From positions 5,466,933 through 5,530,932 of the forward strand of contig NC_049995.1 of NCBI RefSeq assembly GCF_000003815.2: 64,000 bases of DNA, given 5' to 3'. The notes beneath the pieces were generated by a model. It was not told the origin of the DNA and did not search any database. It was given only the letters and a program-made list of their open reading frames with translations. Positions within the stretch are counted from its first letter, which is position 1; the number at the start of each line of letters is the position of its first letter. A program made the translations under genes and the position numbers. The stretch comes from Branchiostoma floridae. Its lineage: Eukaryota; Chordata; Leptocardii; Amphioxiformes; Branchiostomatidae. Below are positions 24,357 through 33,549 of this stretch, in pieces.

Positions 24357-25020
24357 ACCACACAATATCTCCTCTTTTTCATGGACAACATGAATGCAGA
24401 TGCAGCGTTTCTTTCATTCTGCAACATGCTATGAAAAATTGTGACATACCTTTAGCTCTGTATGCAAAGCCTATTTCCTCAGTATCCTTGCAGCCCTCAG
24501 CATTCTCTGGTTTGGTGTGGTCGTTCGAGCTATGATCTTCCTCATTCCCCTTGTTGACTTCCTCAACCTCTTGGTTCGCGTAAGTGTGTTCTGATTCATA
24601 CTCCGAACACAACACTATGTGATCTCCAACGTGGAGGTATCGAGGCCCGGCCGCGGAAGGTAGCGGATCGGGGTAGACACTAGGAGCGGAACCATACGGG
24701 CCTGCTCCCGTCTGTTTTTTGATGACGGTGCGGTCATAGTCATGCTTCTTGAGATTGTCAGCTTTGCCTTGGATTTTAATATCTTTTTCAGCGATGGAGG
24801 AGGATACCTTTTCTTTTACTTTATGAGTATGTTTCCCACGTGTTTTGGTTGGAGTATTTTCCTTGGATTGATGTCTTGAACTGATCTCTGGGACATCCAC
24901 TTCTTCATCCTTTGTCTCATGTACTGCCTGTTGACGCCTTGAGCTCTGTTTCATGACAGTCACATCTTTCCCTTTTGTGTTCTGTTGTTCGGGTGACGGC
25001 GTGGTCTTGGTTGTTGCCAT
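18641..25020 (-). CDS. type II membrane protein, 5 EGF-like + C-type lectin domain
   Basis: Exons, all GT-AG and phase-matched: 25020-24450, 23620-23484, 22762 to about 22569, EGF exons 21990-21874, 21795-21685, 21586-21476, 21361-21251 and 21124-21014, then lectin exons 20744-20574, 19890-19727 and 18742-18641 (stop). ATG at 25020 has G at -3 and +4. The product, about 600 residues, has a charged cytoplasmic region (about 190 aa), one membrane segment ([20 protein letters not shown]), a Thr/Ser-rich stalk with NxS/T sites, five EGF-like modules and a C-terminal lectin fold. No signal peptide, so type II. The lectin keeps [26 protein letters not shown] and the final cysteines but has no EPN/QPD triplet ([10 protein letters not shown]), so classic Ca-dependent mannose or galactose binding is doubtful. 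Probably a cell-surface recognition protein; ligand unknown. Confidence 0.8.
18841..18936. repeat. small inverted repeat (MITE-like)
   Basis: Arms TACAATGCGGTCCCAAATGT A and TACATTTGGGACCGCATTGT, about 25 bp each, around an AT-rich 45-bp centre. Lies in the last intron of the EGF/lectin gene. Confidence 0.75.
19174..19300 (+). mobile_element. tRNA-derived SINE head
   Basis: GGTGCAATGGCTGAGTCAG gives an A-box-like start and GTGAGTTCGATCCCCGG the B box. Head nearly identical to that at 14235-14315; an insertion (TACTAGTA) splits the anticodon-arm region. Confidence 0.65.
19420..19625. repeat. dispersed foldback-family fragment
   Basis: Contains CTCAGACACCTTCGTCAG, GCCGATGTAGGTGGCACTTT and AAGCTTGTATCCCCCCTCGTC. 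The same blocks occur at 61040-61290 and, in part, 4270-4400. Confidence 0.5.
20205..20250 (+). repeat. LINE-like 3' tail
   Basis: CCATACTTTGTACCATGTAC AATTATCGTGCAATTAAGTT matches tails at about 11930-11975 and 28386-28430, all same orientation, consistent with short 5'-truncated retroposon copies. Confidence 0.45.
20748..20888. repeat. 23-bp AT-rich tandem repeat (~6 copies)
   Basis: Unit like AATTTCACAGTATTAAAATTTGG with point changes, just upstream of the first lectin exon on the minus strand, so it forms part of that intron. Confidence 0.7.
21014..21990 (-). CDS. five tandem EGF-like exons
   Basis: Five exons of 117, 111, 111, 111 and 111 nt, each flanked by phase-1 introns of about 80-130 bp, each coding one EGF-like domain of the form DECA.SPCQHG.C.N..GGYK then [14 protein letters not shown]. 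Four carry the D-x-D/N-E start typical of calcium-binding EGF, but the Asn/Asp hydroxylation site is not obvious. Exon 5 is the most diverged ([16 protein letters not shown]). Introns also resemble each other, so exons duplicated together with intron. Confidence 0.85.
22140..22550. mobile_element. MITE-like repeat, GGTTAGACATCCAGG family
   Basis: Contains CCTGGATGTCTAACCTTCAC, AGTTTTCGTCAGTGCTACTGGA and ATTACCTGGATGTCGAATC. Related segments are at 36064-36577 and 49178-49380. Appears to be two nested, degraded copies in an intron of the EGF/lectin gene. Confidence 0.5.
23166..23400 (-). mobile_element. LINE reverse-transcriptase ORF 3' end
   Basis: On the minus strand an in-frame peptide with [31 protein letters not shown] and [16 protein letters not shown] ends in TAG at 23166. 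SFFPRT...WNSLP...F is the classic C-terminus of CR1/Jockey-type non-LTR ORF2. A 5'-truncated copy inside an intron of the EGF/lectin gene. Confidence 0.7.
23484..23620 (-). CDS. exon 2: transmembrane segment of the EGF/lectin protein
   Basis: Begins [15 protein letters not shown], then a hydrophobic stretch of about 25 residues with small Gly/Ala/Val residues, then TQITSDGR and donor GG|GTAAGC. A basic cytoplasmic side (KSNK) before the helix supports N-in, C-out topology. Confidence 0.75.
24283..24358. repeat. (CA)n microsatellite
   Basis: Imperfect ACAC tract with GCAC interruptions, in intron 1 of the EGF/lectin gene. Confidence 0.9.
24450..25020 (-). CDS. exon 1: cytoplasmic tail of the EGF/lectin protein
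   Basis: About 190 residues, Lys/Glu-rich, starting [19 protein letters not shown]. Tyrosines in possible signalling contexts include YLHV and TYANQEV (YxN is the Grb2-type SH2-binding form); no canonical ITIM is clear. Ends AAAG|GTATGT, phase 1. An acceptor-like CTCTTTTGTTAG just before the ATG suggests an upstream non-coding exon. Confidence 0.7.
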
Positions 25021-25597
25021 TACTACGTCTAACAAAAGAGCTCCGTGTAAGGCTAAGATTCTAATTGCATCGGTGCCCGTCAGGGACGTAGCTCCGACCG
25101 GGCTCCGAAGCCACAGAAAGGTCACGGCGTCTATTTGTTATCGGGTCCCGGGTTTATTTTAAGTTTTAAATTCTATGTGTAAATTCGACCCGGGTCCATT
25201 CGACCGGTATGTTTGCGGAAACGAAAAACCAAAATCTTTATCAAAGAATATAGACAGACTATGCAACTTGATTTTTTGTTACCAAGCTTATTATTTCGTT
25301 ATTTTGTGTTCTGTTGTCTTTTATTCTAGGCATTAGCAAACCTTATGTCAGTTGATGTCTTTGAATGTTATGCCAAAAAAAACAGCACATTTAAAAAACA
25401 ATTTAGAAGCGAAAATTCAAATTTATTCCCCTTTGTACCGAATTGGCGTCATCTAACATAGAAATTAAACTCGTGGGGCGACTTTTGCAACAGTTGCTTG
25501 GTCAAAAGACCAGAGAAATATCTTGAACTTTTTACCAGCCGATCCGACGGTTGTAAGCTGGGCTTGCTCGGTCACTGCAAGCTTGTACCCCGCCTGG

Positions 25598-26030
25598 CTA
25601 GGGGTGGGTACCGGTACAGAAAATTCAGGTCCGGTCCAGGTCCAGATGACCAGGTCCGGACCTGAAGCTAGTTTTGTCGGTGAAACTTGTGAATGGGCGA
25701 TACTCAAAACAATGGTCCATTTCGCTACAAAAATGTCTGTTTGATTCTGAATATCCGACTTCTACCGGCATGTCAAAATCCTATCTTTTTGTAAACTACA
25801 ATGCCTCCGTTATAATTAGCTCCCACCATGTTGGACTGTAAAAACCTGGGCAAAATGTCTATTAAATCTCTTTTACTTCGCTCTTGTTATTTTCTAGTCC
25901 GGGAAATCCCCAAACATTTCAACGCCTGCCGGTATAATCTCTTCATTTTCTAATCGGTCCAAAATCCGGTCTACTGATTTTTTCCAAGTCCGTTTTTTTT
26001 TCGGACCGGTCTAACAAGAAAAATCAGTTC
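25598..26030. repeat. dispersed GGTACCGGTACC-type repeat, copy 2
   Basis: GGGGTGGGTACCGGTACAGA at the left, repeated TCAGGTCCGG/CCAGGTCC blocks, and GGACCGGTCTAACAAGAAAA at the right. Almost the same start as the copy at 62878. Confidence 0.7.
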
Positions 26031-27019
26031 AGTTAGTTAGTTTAGACAAGAACCAAGAAAAATCGCAGGAAAAAAATCACAAGAAATCTGCGAAATAAGA
26101 ATCTGATACATAGAAATACCTTAGTTTGTTGGCAGACAACGCTCGCAGTGACAAAACGTCCCGAATGCACGTGTGTTTTGCTACTATGACACAGAAGGGT
26201 TTTGTGCGAGGTCCAGACTAATCGACAAGCACATGCACATGAAGTTAAATGTGTATCATTCAAACTCTTATCAAAGAAGGCCGGCTTAAAGGTTATACCC
26301 AAATAAGGAGCGATGCAGGTGAATTCAGAGAAGAAAGCTTTTCAAAATATCTGAATTTGGCTGGAAGGATTTCTTTTAATACGTATATCTACTTCGTGCG
26401 TGATTGCGCACTTCAGATTTGGATTGCAAAATAACTTTCAAACGTAGCTGTTAGGGGACCTAAATCTACACAACTTCTTCGTTAAACAAACGGTCGTCTG
26501 CCACCAAAAATAAGACAACAGCATGTACAAGACAAAAGATACACACACAGGAATGTCTGCTGCAATGCCAATGTTACCACACTAGGGGGGGGGGGGCAAA
26601 CTTGACATTTACCTTCGTCTATTTGACACCCACATGCATGCCAAATATCATCACGATCCATTTGTAGCTGTTAAGGTTATCCTGACAAATGTCTGGAAAA
26701 ATAGATAGACACACATCCACACACAGATAGACACGCGCAAAACAATACCTCATTTTTCATGGAGGTAATAAAAGTGTGTTTTCCCAACATTAACATCTGC
26801 AGTGTAACATGTTGACTGTTGTGACACAGAAAAACAATGCAAAAAAAATCGTCGTAACAGTTTGTCTTTTTCTAAAGGTCCAGACCTCACCTAGACGGAG
26901 ATATAGGATTGACTTTTATCGAATCAATATCGAATTTAATTTCTGAAATTAACAAAACTCGACACTACGTACACGATATGATAACAACGTCATACCAAGA
27001 GTTTTTGACTCAATGAAAA
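26031..27019. other. non-coding stretch
   Basis: No gene supported. Contains a G11 run near 26586 and an ACACAC/ACAGATAGACAC stretch near 26700-26740. Confidence 0.35.
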
Positions 27020-27702
27020 TACAGTCAAACCTGTACACTACCAAAAATGATTTTTGCTTGTTTTGCTTACCCCATGGACAATTCTTATATGAAGAAAAAA
27101 TATTCTTGCAGGAAGAAAATGTAGAATAAAATTCTAAGCAAAACAAGCAAAACAAGAATCTACCAAAAAATCTTAATTCTCATGCAAAGAACAATTTTCT
27201 TATTCTTCTTTGGTGAAGAAAATTTTTTCTCACACCTAAGAACTTTAAGCAAAATCTTCTTGTTTTTTCTTATGGTGCAAGAAAAAAAATCTAGAAATGC
27301 TTATTTTTTTTAAAACTCTTAAGAAATACAAGAATTTTTGCTCTTGATGTAAGAAAAGTATTCTTGGTGTAAGAATATTAATCTCAAAAATGTCTAAAAA
27401 AATTCAAGCAAAAATTTGCTTGCCCCATGGACAAGCACGTTTTTCTTAGATTTCTTGGGGACAGAATAATTTTCTTCCTGGAAGATAAATTTTCTGTGAG
27501 GAAGAAAAACAAGAAAAAATCATTTTTGGTAGTGTATTAGGGGCCACCTCTACAGAGGGGCCACCTGTCCATAGTGGCCACTTTTTGTCGGTCCCTTGGG
27601 TATTTTATCTACAAGTTACCACCTCTATACAGAGGCCACCTGTCTATAGTGGCCAAATTTGTCCGGTCCCTTGAGTGGCCGCTATAGACAGGTTTGACTG
27701 TA
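27020..27702. mobile_element. TA-flanked element with CAGTCAAACCTG termini (host of a nested insert)
   Basis: TA then CAGTCAAACCTG at 27020 and CAGGTTTGACTG then TA at 27702. The right half contains GGGGCCACCTCTACAGAGG and TGGCCACTTTTTGTCGGTCC-type repeats. Its left side is interrupted at 27034 by another element. A related degraded copy lies at 30885-31065. Confidence 0.75.
27034..27536. mobile_element. AT-rich MITE with CACTACCAAAAATGATTTTT termini, nested
   Basis: TA-CACTACCAAAAATGATTTTT at the left; the exact reverse complement followed by TA at the right; about 500 bp, made largely of AAGAAAA/TTTTCTT. TA duplication fits Tc1/mariner-type mobilisation. It sits inside the CAGTCAAACCTG element. 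Confidence 0.8.
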
Positions 27703-27822
27703 GTTATTTATAAATCGAAGCATATTGTTCCTCCTAGTTGTTTCCACAGAACAATACGTAATGTTTATCACGATTTATGGCGTCATAGTGCTTTGATTCA
27801 ACGAGTCGTTTTATGAACTTAC

Positions 27823-28008
27823 CGCGTTACTTTGATAATCTCTAACAGAGGAGTATGGTTTTGAATTTAGTGTGATTGTTTTCAATGTGTCTGTCTTGTC
27901 ACGTGTACGTGACGAAATTATATTTACGTTTTTAAATGCATGTAGAACATTGGTATGGCCAGTCGTACGTCTACAAACTGGACGTGAAAACACATAACAA
28001 TTAAACAT
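27823..28008 (-). CDS. putative first coding exon, unrecognised
   Basis: ATG at 28006-28008 (A at -3) opens a 62-codon frame, MFNCYVFSRPVCRRTTGH..., ending at a strong donor GCG|GTAAGT in phase 0. Composition is basic, Thr/Asn/Ser-rich. No homologous family recognised and no following exon identified. Confidence 0.25.
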
Positions 28009-28466
28009 TGTCCTGTCGGGACGTTTGACCAGTATGCCACCTCTGAGGCTGTGCTAGTCAGTGCTTTATCAGATCATTGTTCTCTTGCGAACGCACGCAC
28101 ACACACACACACACACATACATAAATACGCACATTTAACATGTATACAAAAACGCACACACTCACATACACAAACACCAAAAATATAATCTTCTAGGCAA
28201 AGCTAAAGAGCATCTGTAAGACACGTTTCTGTCTGGTTCTTTGGTATGGAGGAATATCAAAGAAGGTTTGGATATTAGAAACTCCTCAACTGATTGTAAA
28301 AACTTCCAATGATTGTAAGAAGCTTATCCCATACTACAACTCCTGTATTAGTTAGTTAAGCTATAGAACTGTAGTTATGTAGATGCCATACTTTGTACCT
28401 CGTACAATTGTTGTGCAATAAAGTTATATATCTCACAACAATAGACCACGCACGAGTACACCCTAC

Positions 28467-28623
28467 CGGTTCTGATTCATAACGCATAACATGCTTTCGC
28501 GTTTGTTTCTGTCATTACCACCACGACTAAATGGTTTAGGGTTCATTTCCGTTCTCAAGCCAGTGTCGAGTACAATACTTCTGGCCTTCATTTGTTTATC
28601 AATATTCCTCGCGGATAACTCAA
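28467..28623 (-). CDS. putative internal exon, unrecognised
   Basis: Bounded by acceptor CTTGTTCTTTTCATAG and donor CCG|GTAGGG. Open frame reads LSARNIDKQMKARSIVLDTG then KPFSRGGNDRNKRESMLCVM. Reading phase does not match the candidate exon at 27823-28008, so they may belong to different transcripts or be chance. Confidence 0.25.
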
Positions 28624-29820
28624 CTATGAAAAGAACAAGAAGAGAAAAAAACTGAGTTGGTAGTATGAACATTTGGTAAGTCCACAGTGATTTTCTTGTT
28701 GCAGAATCAAAAGTTGTGAATGCGGACATCATCATCAGGTGGTATGGGTGTTCTTGACTCAATTGCATAATTAATTAAGAAAGTATTTGAATGATGTCTT
28801 ACCAATTGAAAGAATTTCAAACCTAGAATTTGTTCTAATATAGTATTTGCTGTGGCCATTTAAATCAGCCCCAATAGTTGTCTGGACCCTTCATATAATG
28901 CTTTGTTGTGACGCTTATGAATGAATAAATAAATAAATAACCAACAACCATATTTCCAGAAAGCTACCTTTAATACCAAAGATAGAGATAGCAGAAACAT
29001 AACCACACACACAAAGATATGATCAGCAATAAACTTCAAGTTCAATGTGCCTGCTTTTGACAAAAATAGGTGCAAATGTTGTGAATAAAATACTAAAATA
29101 CTAACATAGGCCAAACTAGTAGCAAAGTCTGCATCGCTGTTGTAATGAAATAACGCTATATGCTTTTGGTATATTTTCCTAAAAATAACTTGAGTTAGAA
29201 TTGGCATACTAATCACTTTCAAAAAGCTTTGACAGAAATTGACGGAGAAGAAACACACATTTCCACATTCCCTTTAAAAAAAAAAAAGGCTGAGGTATTT
29301 AGCAAATAAAGTGCACTGAAACCCACATAATATCCATGTTTGTATACTGAAAGTGGGCAACATAGATTTGACCCATCTACATCATAGTAACCAATTGCAA
29401 AAATGTAGGATCTAAAAAATGGACTTTAAAATCCATCCCATACATTGCTTGGCAAACTACCTGTATATACAGGCACAGCAAAGACATTTTTCCCTGCAAA
29501 AATATTTCTAATTTTGCAGATTTTGTTCAAAATAACAGAGCTGTATCAATTTTGATATGATTTTTTGTAAAGATATTTGACCATAAGACAACACTCTCTA
29601 AAACAGCCTCTAAATACAAGTTGCGTTGCTTGTTCCAAACATGTTTGATACAATTATGCGTCAAATTATATTTGGAATGGACAGTAGTATGATACCAAAC
29701 CAATGTTCCAATCCCCTGCACATAGATAACAGTCATGTATTTTGCTCATCATCTACAAACTAATTTTTGTAATTAAAAAAAAAGTATTCCCAAAGCATTT
29801 TGAAGCTTTAGGGGCAGTGG
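28624..29820. other. non-coding stretch
   Basis: AT-rich; no gene or clear repeat structure. Frames open by AT-bias only. Confidence 0.35.
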
Positions 29821-30187
29821 CAGGGTTGTAGCCAGCCTGAAATCATTTTCAGTCCCCTTGATATTGAATGGGAATCCTATTGAGCACCAAAGGCATGGTG
29901 TGACGTTGCGCATCATTTCTAGGGGGTCTGGGTCCCAGAAAATTTTTAAATCAAGACCCCCTGAAACACTATTTCCTGCATTTTGAGGTGCAAATTTTGC
30001 TTGTAGACTAAGCTGTTCAATGGCATCTGTTTTGGTGAAGAAGAACACATAGGTTTCAGTTTTTTTTTTATATCTTTACATATCAATTTTTGTCTGTCCG
30101 AGGGGACGGAATGGGGAAAACTTTTTTCAGTCCCCAGCTGCAAAATTCCTTCAAAGGACTGAAGGACAGGTGCTGGCTACAACCCTG
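29821..30187. mobile_element. hAT-like MITE with 8-bp target duplication
   Basis: Ends CAGGGTTGTAGCCAGC and GCTGGCTACAACCCTG are perfect inverted repeats, flanked by identical GGCAGTGG at 29813-29820 and 30188-30195. CAGGG ends plus an 8-bp duplication are the hAT signature. 367 bp, no transposase. Confidence 0.85.
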
Positions 30188-30198
30188 GGCAGTGGGTT

Positions 30199-30415
30199 GT
30201 TATCTACTGTGTCTAGGGTACAGTATTTGAAGGTGGAGCCCAACCCTCTCCTTCTACTGTCTTTTACCTCCCCAACCAAAGTCAGGTACCCATTTTTACA
30301 CATGGGTGGAATGAGGAAAGTCGTGTTAAGTGCCTTTCCAAAAGGCACAACATCGTTGGTATATCAGGTTTTCAAACCCAGTACCTCTAGTCACACCCTA
30401 ACCATTACACCAACA
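30199..30415 (-). mobile_element. tRNA-derived SINE
   Basis: On the minus strand GGTGTAATGGTTAGGGTGTG is an A-box head and GGGTTTGAAAACC a B-box. The body contains the complement of CCCCAACCAAAGTCAGGTAC and ACATGGGTGGAATGAGGAAA. Begins only a few bases after the hAT-like element's target duplication. Confidence 0.6.
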
Positions 30416-30884
30416 CAAAATGCCACCATTTGTAAAATGGAACAAATGTATTTTTGTGATATTTCAGGAAAAGTACTAGAATTGTTACTACATTTGTTAC
30501 TGAGCCATACTTTTACATTTAAGAATGACAGGAAGGCAGGAATACATGATGAATTATTCCTATGCGAAGTATGCTAAAACTTACATTTGATCCTTGACCA
30601 TTTCATGACCTTAATTGGAAGCACTCATTTTTGAAATTGCTACAAGAAATAAATCATTGCAAGGTAACAGTTACTAAACATGAATTTGGATATCAATAAC
30701 ATCATTTCAGAACCTCTCTTATTGCTTAGGATTTCTCTATCTGTATCACACAAATTCTAAATCAAACATGAATTATACACCTTTCCATAGTTTGCATATT
30801 TTTAAGCAGTAAAGATTCAAAGTATATGTACAGATTTGCAAACTGATTTTCGAGCATAAAACACACCAGATTCTGAAACAGACA

Positions 30885-31065
30885 TAGTAAAACCTGCCCA
30901 AGAAGACCACTCAGGAGACCAATAAAATCTGGTCAATGTTGACTGGTGGTCACTTTAATGTAGATAGGATTCTTCATACTAGTTTTAGTGGGAAAAATTA
31001 TTCAAGGGAGACCAGGTGGTCCTTTTGTAGAGGTGGCCACTTGTACAGGTTTGTCTGTAAAGTCT
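30885..31065. mobile_element. degraded CAGTCAAACCTG-family element
   Basis: TAGTAAAACCTGCCCAAGAAG at the left and GTGGCCACTTGTACAGGTTTGTCTG at the right are imperfect inverted ends, with GGAGACCAGGTGGTCC inside; relative of 27020-27702. Confidence 0.5.
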
Positions 31066-31273
31066 CCTATGTCAATAATTACATTGTACAGTATATTGTA
31101 CACATTGACTCTCAAAAACACCTTGTTGATAGAGCCATATACAAAATAATCAAAAGTAAGCAAAACCACTAGATCCTTTACTGCTGTATCATTCTATAAC
31201 CCTTATGAGAAAAAAGATGACTGGATATTGCCTTAGATTTGGAAAATGTCTTCAGACTGTTTCATTGCTTGCA

Positions 31274-33549
31274 CTAAGATGCCCTCTTTTCTAAGATGTC
31301 TTGGATTTCCTTCTTAACCCCATCTCCCATGCCACTGTTTCCCTCGTGAAGCTTCATGTCGAGAATCGTGCTGTTCTTTTCCAGCATCTGTAGCAGCTTG
31401 CGCCCGCCTCCGAACGCGATGTTGTTCCCTTCCAAGTCAACTGTCTGCAATGTCTTATTTTCTGACAGACCGTCCACCAACATGGCCACTTCGATGTTAG
31501 TGATCTCACAGTAGTCGAAATGGATTTCCTTTACCGTCGTGTTGGTTTTCAGCGCGTCAGCGATCTTCTTCCACCCGTCTGCAGAGATGCCCTTGTTACC
31601 CGTCAGCATCAGTACGTGCGGACCGCAATCGTGCTCAAGAAGACGAGATAAACTTTCTGCTCCGCCGTCACCAAAGCCACAGTCACCAATGTCAAGCTGC
31701 TGCAGTATGTATGGTGCTTTGCCCTCTGACCCTTCACCTTTCACCTCTTCTACACTGTCAGATTTTTCAGCATCCTCAGCAGAAGTATCATCATCATCAT
31801 CATCTTCTTCATCACTCGGGTTTTCATCTTTTTCTTCCTCTGGTTTCTGTTCTTGTGGACCAGGGGATCCAGATTCTGACGTTGCTTTGTTGTCTTTGTC
31901 CTCTTCAGCATCACTTGGATTCTCATCCTTTTCCTGTTCCTTCTTTCCCTCCTTTTCTTCACCTTCATCCTCTTTTTCTTGCTGATCTTTCTGTTCTGCT
32001 GTGTCATCTTCTGGTTGGTCAGACTTTTCTGACGTGGCAGTTTCTGGTTGGTCAGGCTGCTCTGATGGGGCAGGCTCTGGTTGGTCAGATTGTTCTGAAG
32101 TAGCTGACTCTGGTTGGTCTGACTGTGATGATGTGGCAGGCTCTGGTTGGTCAGGTTGTGGGGATGTAGCTGGTTCTGATTGGTCAGGCTTGGATGAGTC
32201 ATAGATGGATATGAGTCCATCTACAATGGNNNNNNNNNNNNNNNNNNNNNNNNNNNNNNNNNNNNNNNNNNNNNNNNNNNNNNNNNNNNNNNNNNNNNNN
32301 NNNNNNNNNNNNNNNNNNNNNNNNNNNNNCGTCACCAAGTGGGTTGCCATGTAGACTGCAGAAAAACACAGGAATATATTTCTTTTGATAAAAAGCACTT
32401 CTGGCAATCCCTCCCTGTGAAAATATACCCCAATCCTTTCCTCCCTACAAAAATGCTACAGAATGCTACAGAAATGGTAAGGAAACTTGCTGCCGTACAT
32501 GTGCCACTAAGGCAATACGAGGGTTAAAACAATACCAACGACAGTTACTAACAACATCAATACAGTCAGCATTGGTTTGGGCACCACAGGATGGAATAGA
32601 AAGTTTAGAATTGAATTATACATTGCATACTAAAGGGTTAATGATTTTGCAGAAAATTTCGATCAAATCTAAAGCATTGCTTGTTGATAATCATTCGTAG
32701 CTTTGGGATAATGACAGTTTAGAGACAGTATTCGACCGGTTTCGACTTTGTCTTTCTCAAGAATTGCATGTTGGCAACGTTTGTTTTAGAATTGTTTACT
32801 ATGAATTTCTTACTTACAGTAGAACCTCTATGGAAGGTTTGGTCCTCAGGGTGTCCACAACAGAAGCTGCTCCCTCAGGGCCGACCTTGTTCAGATTGAA
32901 GTTCAACATCTGTAGATACATGAGAAACACAAACTGTTTAACACTTAGCACACTAAAGTCACCATTTAAATGATCTCTATCCGTTGCGGGTTAAGCAGCA
33001 ATGAGAAGGTTAAACAAGTGCAATTAATACAAAGAAAATGAAAATGAAAATTAGACCAAATATGAAAATGAAAATTAGACCCATCAGTTTTCAGTTAACT
33101 CTTTTTAGCAACCCAAAAGATCCACAAACACCTGAATTAAAACCTGACTGAATTGTCATTAATTTAACACAATACTTTTAAGAACAGGTTTGTCATCAAG
33201 AAATTAAGATAAAACAACCAATGATAACAAGCAACAATTGATACAAGTAACCCTGAATACTGTTTTAAAAAAACAGATAAAGCTGAACTAGCGTAACATC
33301 AGAAGCTATTACAACAAATATACTTCTTAGTATTACCATGTTATCAAAACTCTAGATACGAATTTTAACCATAAGAATTGACAAGTAGGTTTATCAATTA
33401 TCATGTAATGTACAGACCTTAATAGAGGCTGGAGACTTCTTGACGGCATTACAGAGTTTCTGAGCGTTGGCATCGTCGACTGAACCATTCCGCATGACCA
33501 GGGAAGACAGCATGTCACTGTTACCCACCAGGGAAACTAGCTCTTCAAC
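31274..33549 (-). CDS. C-terminal leucine-rich-repeat exons, split by an acidic repeat insert
   Basis: Exons 33549-33418 (EELVSLVGNSDMLSSLVMRN, LCNAVKKSPASIK), 32909-32818 (MLNFNLNKVGPEGAASVVDT) and 32355-31274 (LHGNPLGD, gap, then IVDGLISIYDSS). After the gap come seven 11-residue repeats of the type (E/P)(Q/K)(P/S)DQPEPATS, an acidic run, and further repeats (LQTVDLEGNNIAFGGGRKLL, KLHEGNSGMGDGVKKEIQDI). The repeats resemble ribonuclease-inhibitor/tropomodulin-type LRRs. An acidic insert of some 130 residues inside an LRR array is unusual. Confidence 0.7.

Noticed and set aside
28860..29258. 132-residue hydrophobic minus-strand frame
   Set aside because: Phe/Leu/Ile composition follows base bias; no start context or neighbouring exon.
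31539..32204. Plus-strand Ser-rich and Leu/His-rich frames
   Set aside because: They are the complement of Glu/Asp/Gln codons in the ERICH3-LRR gene.
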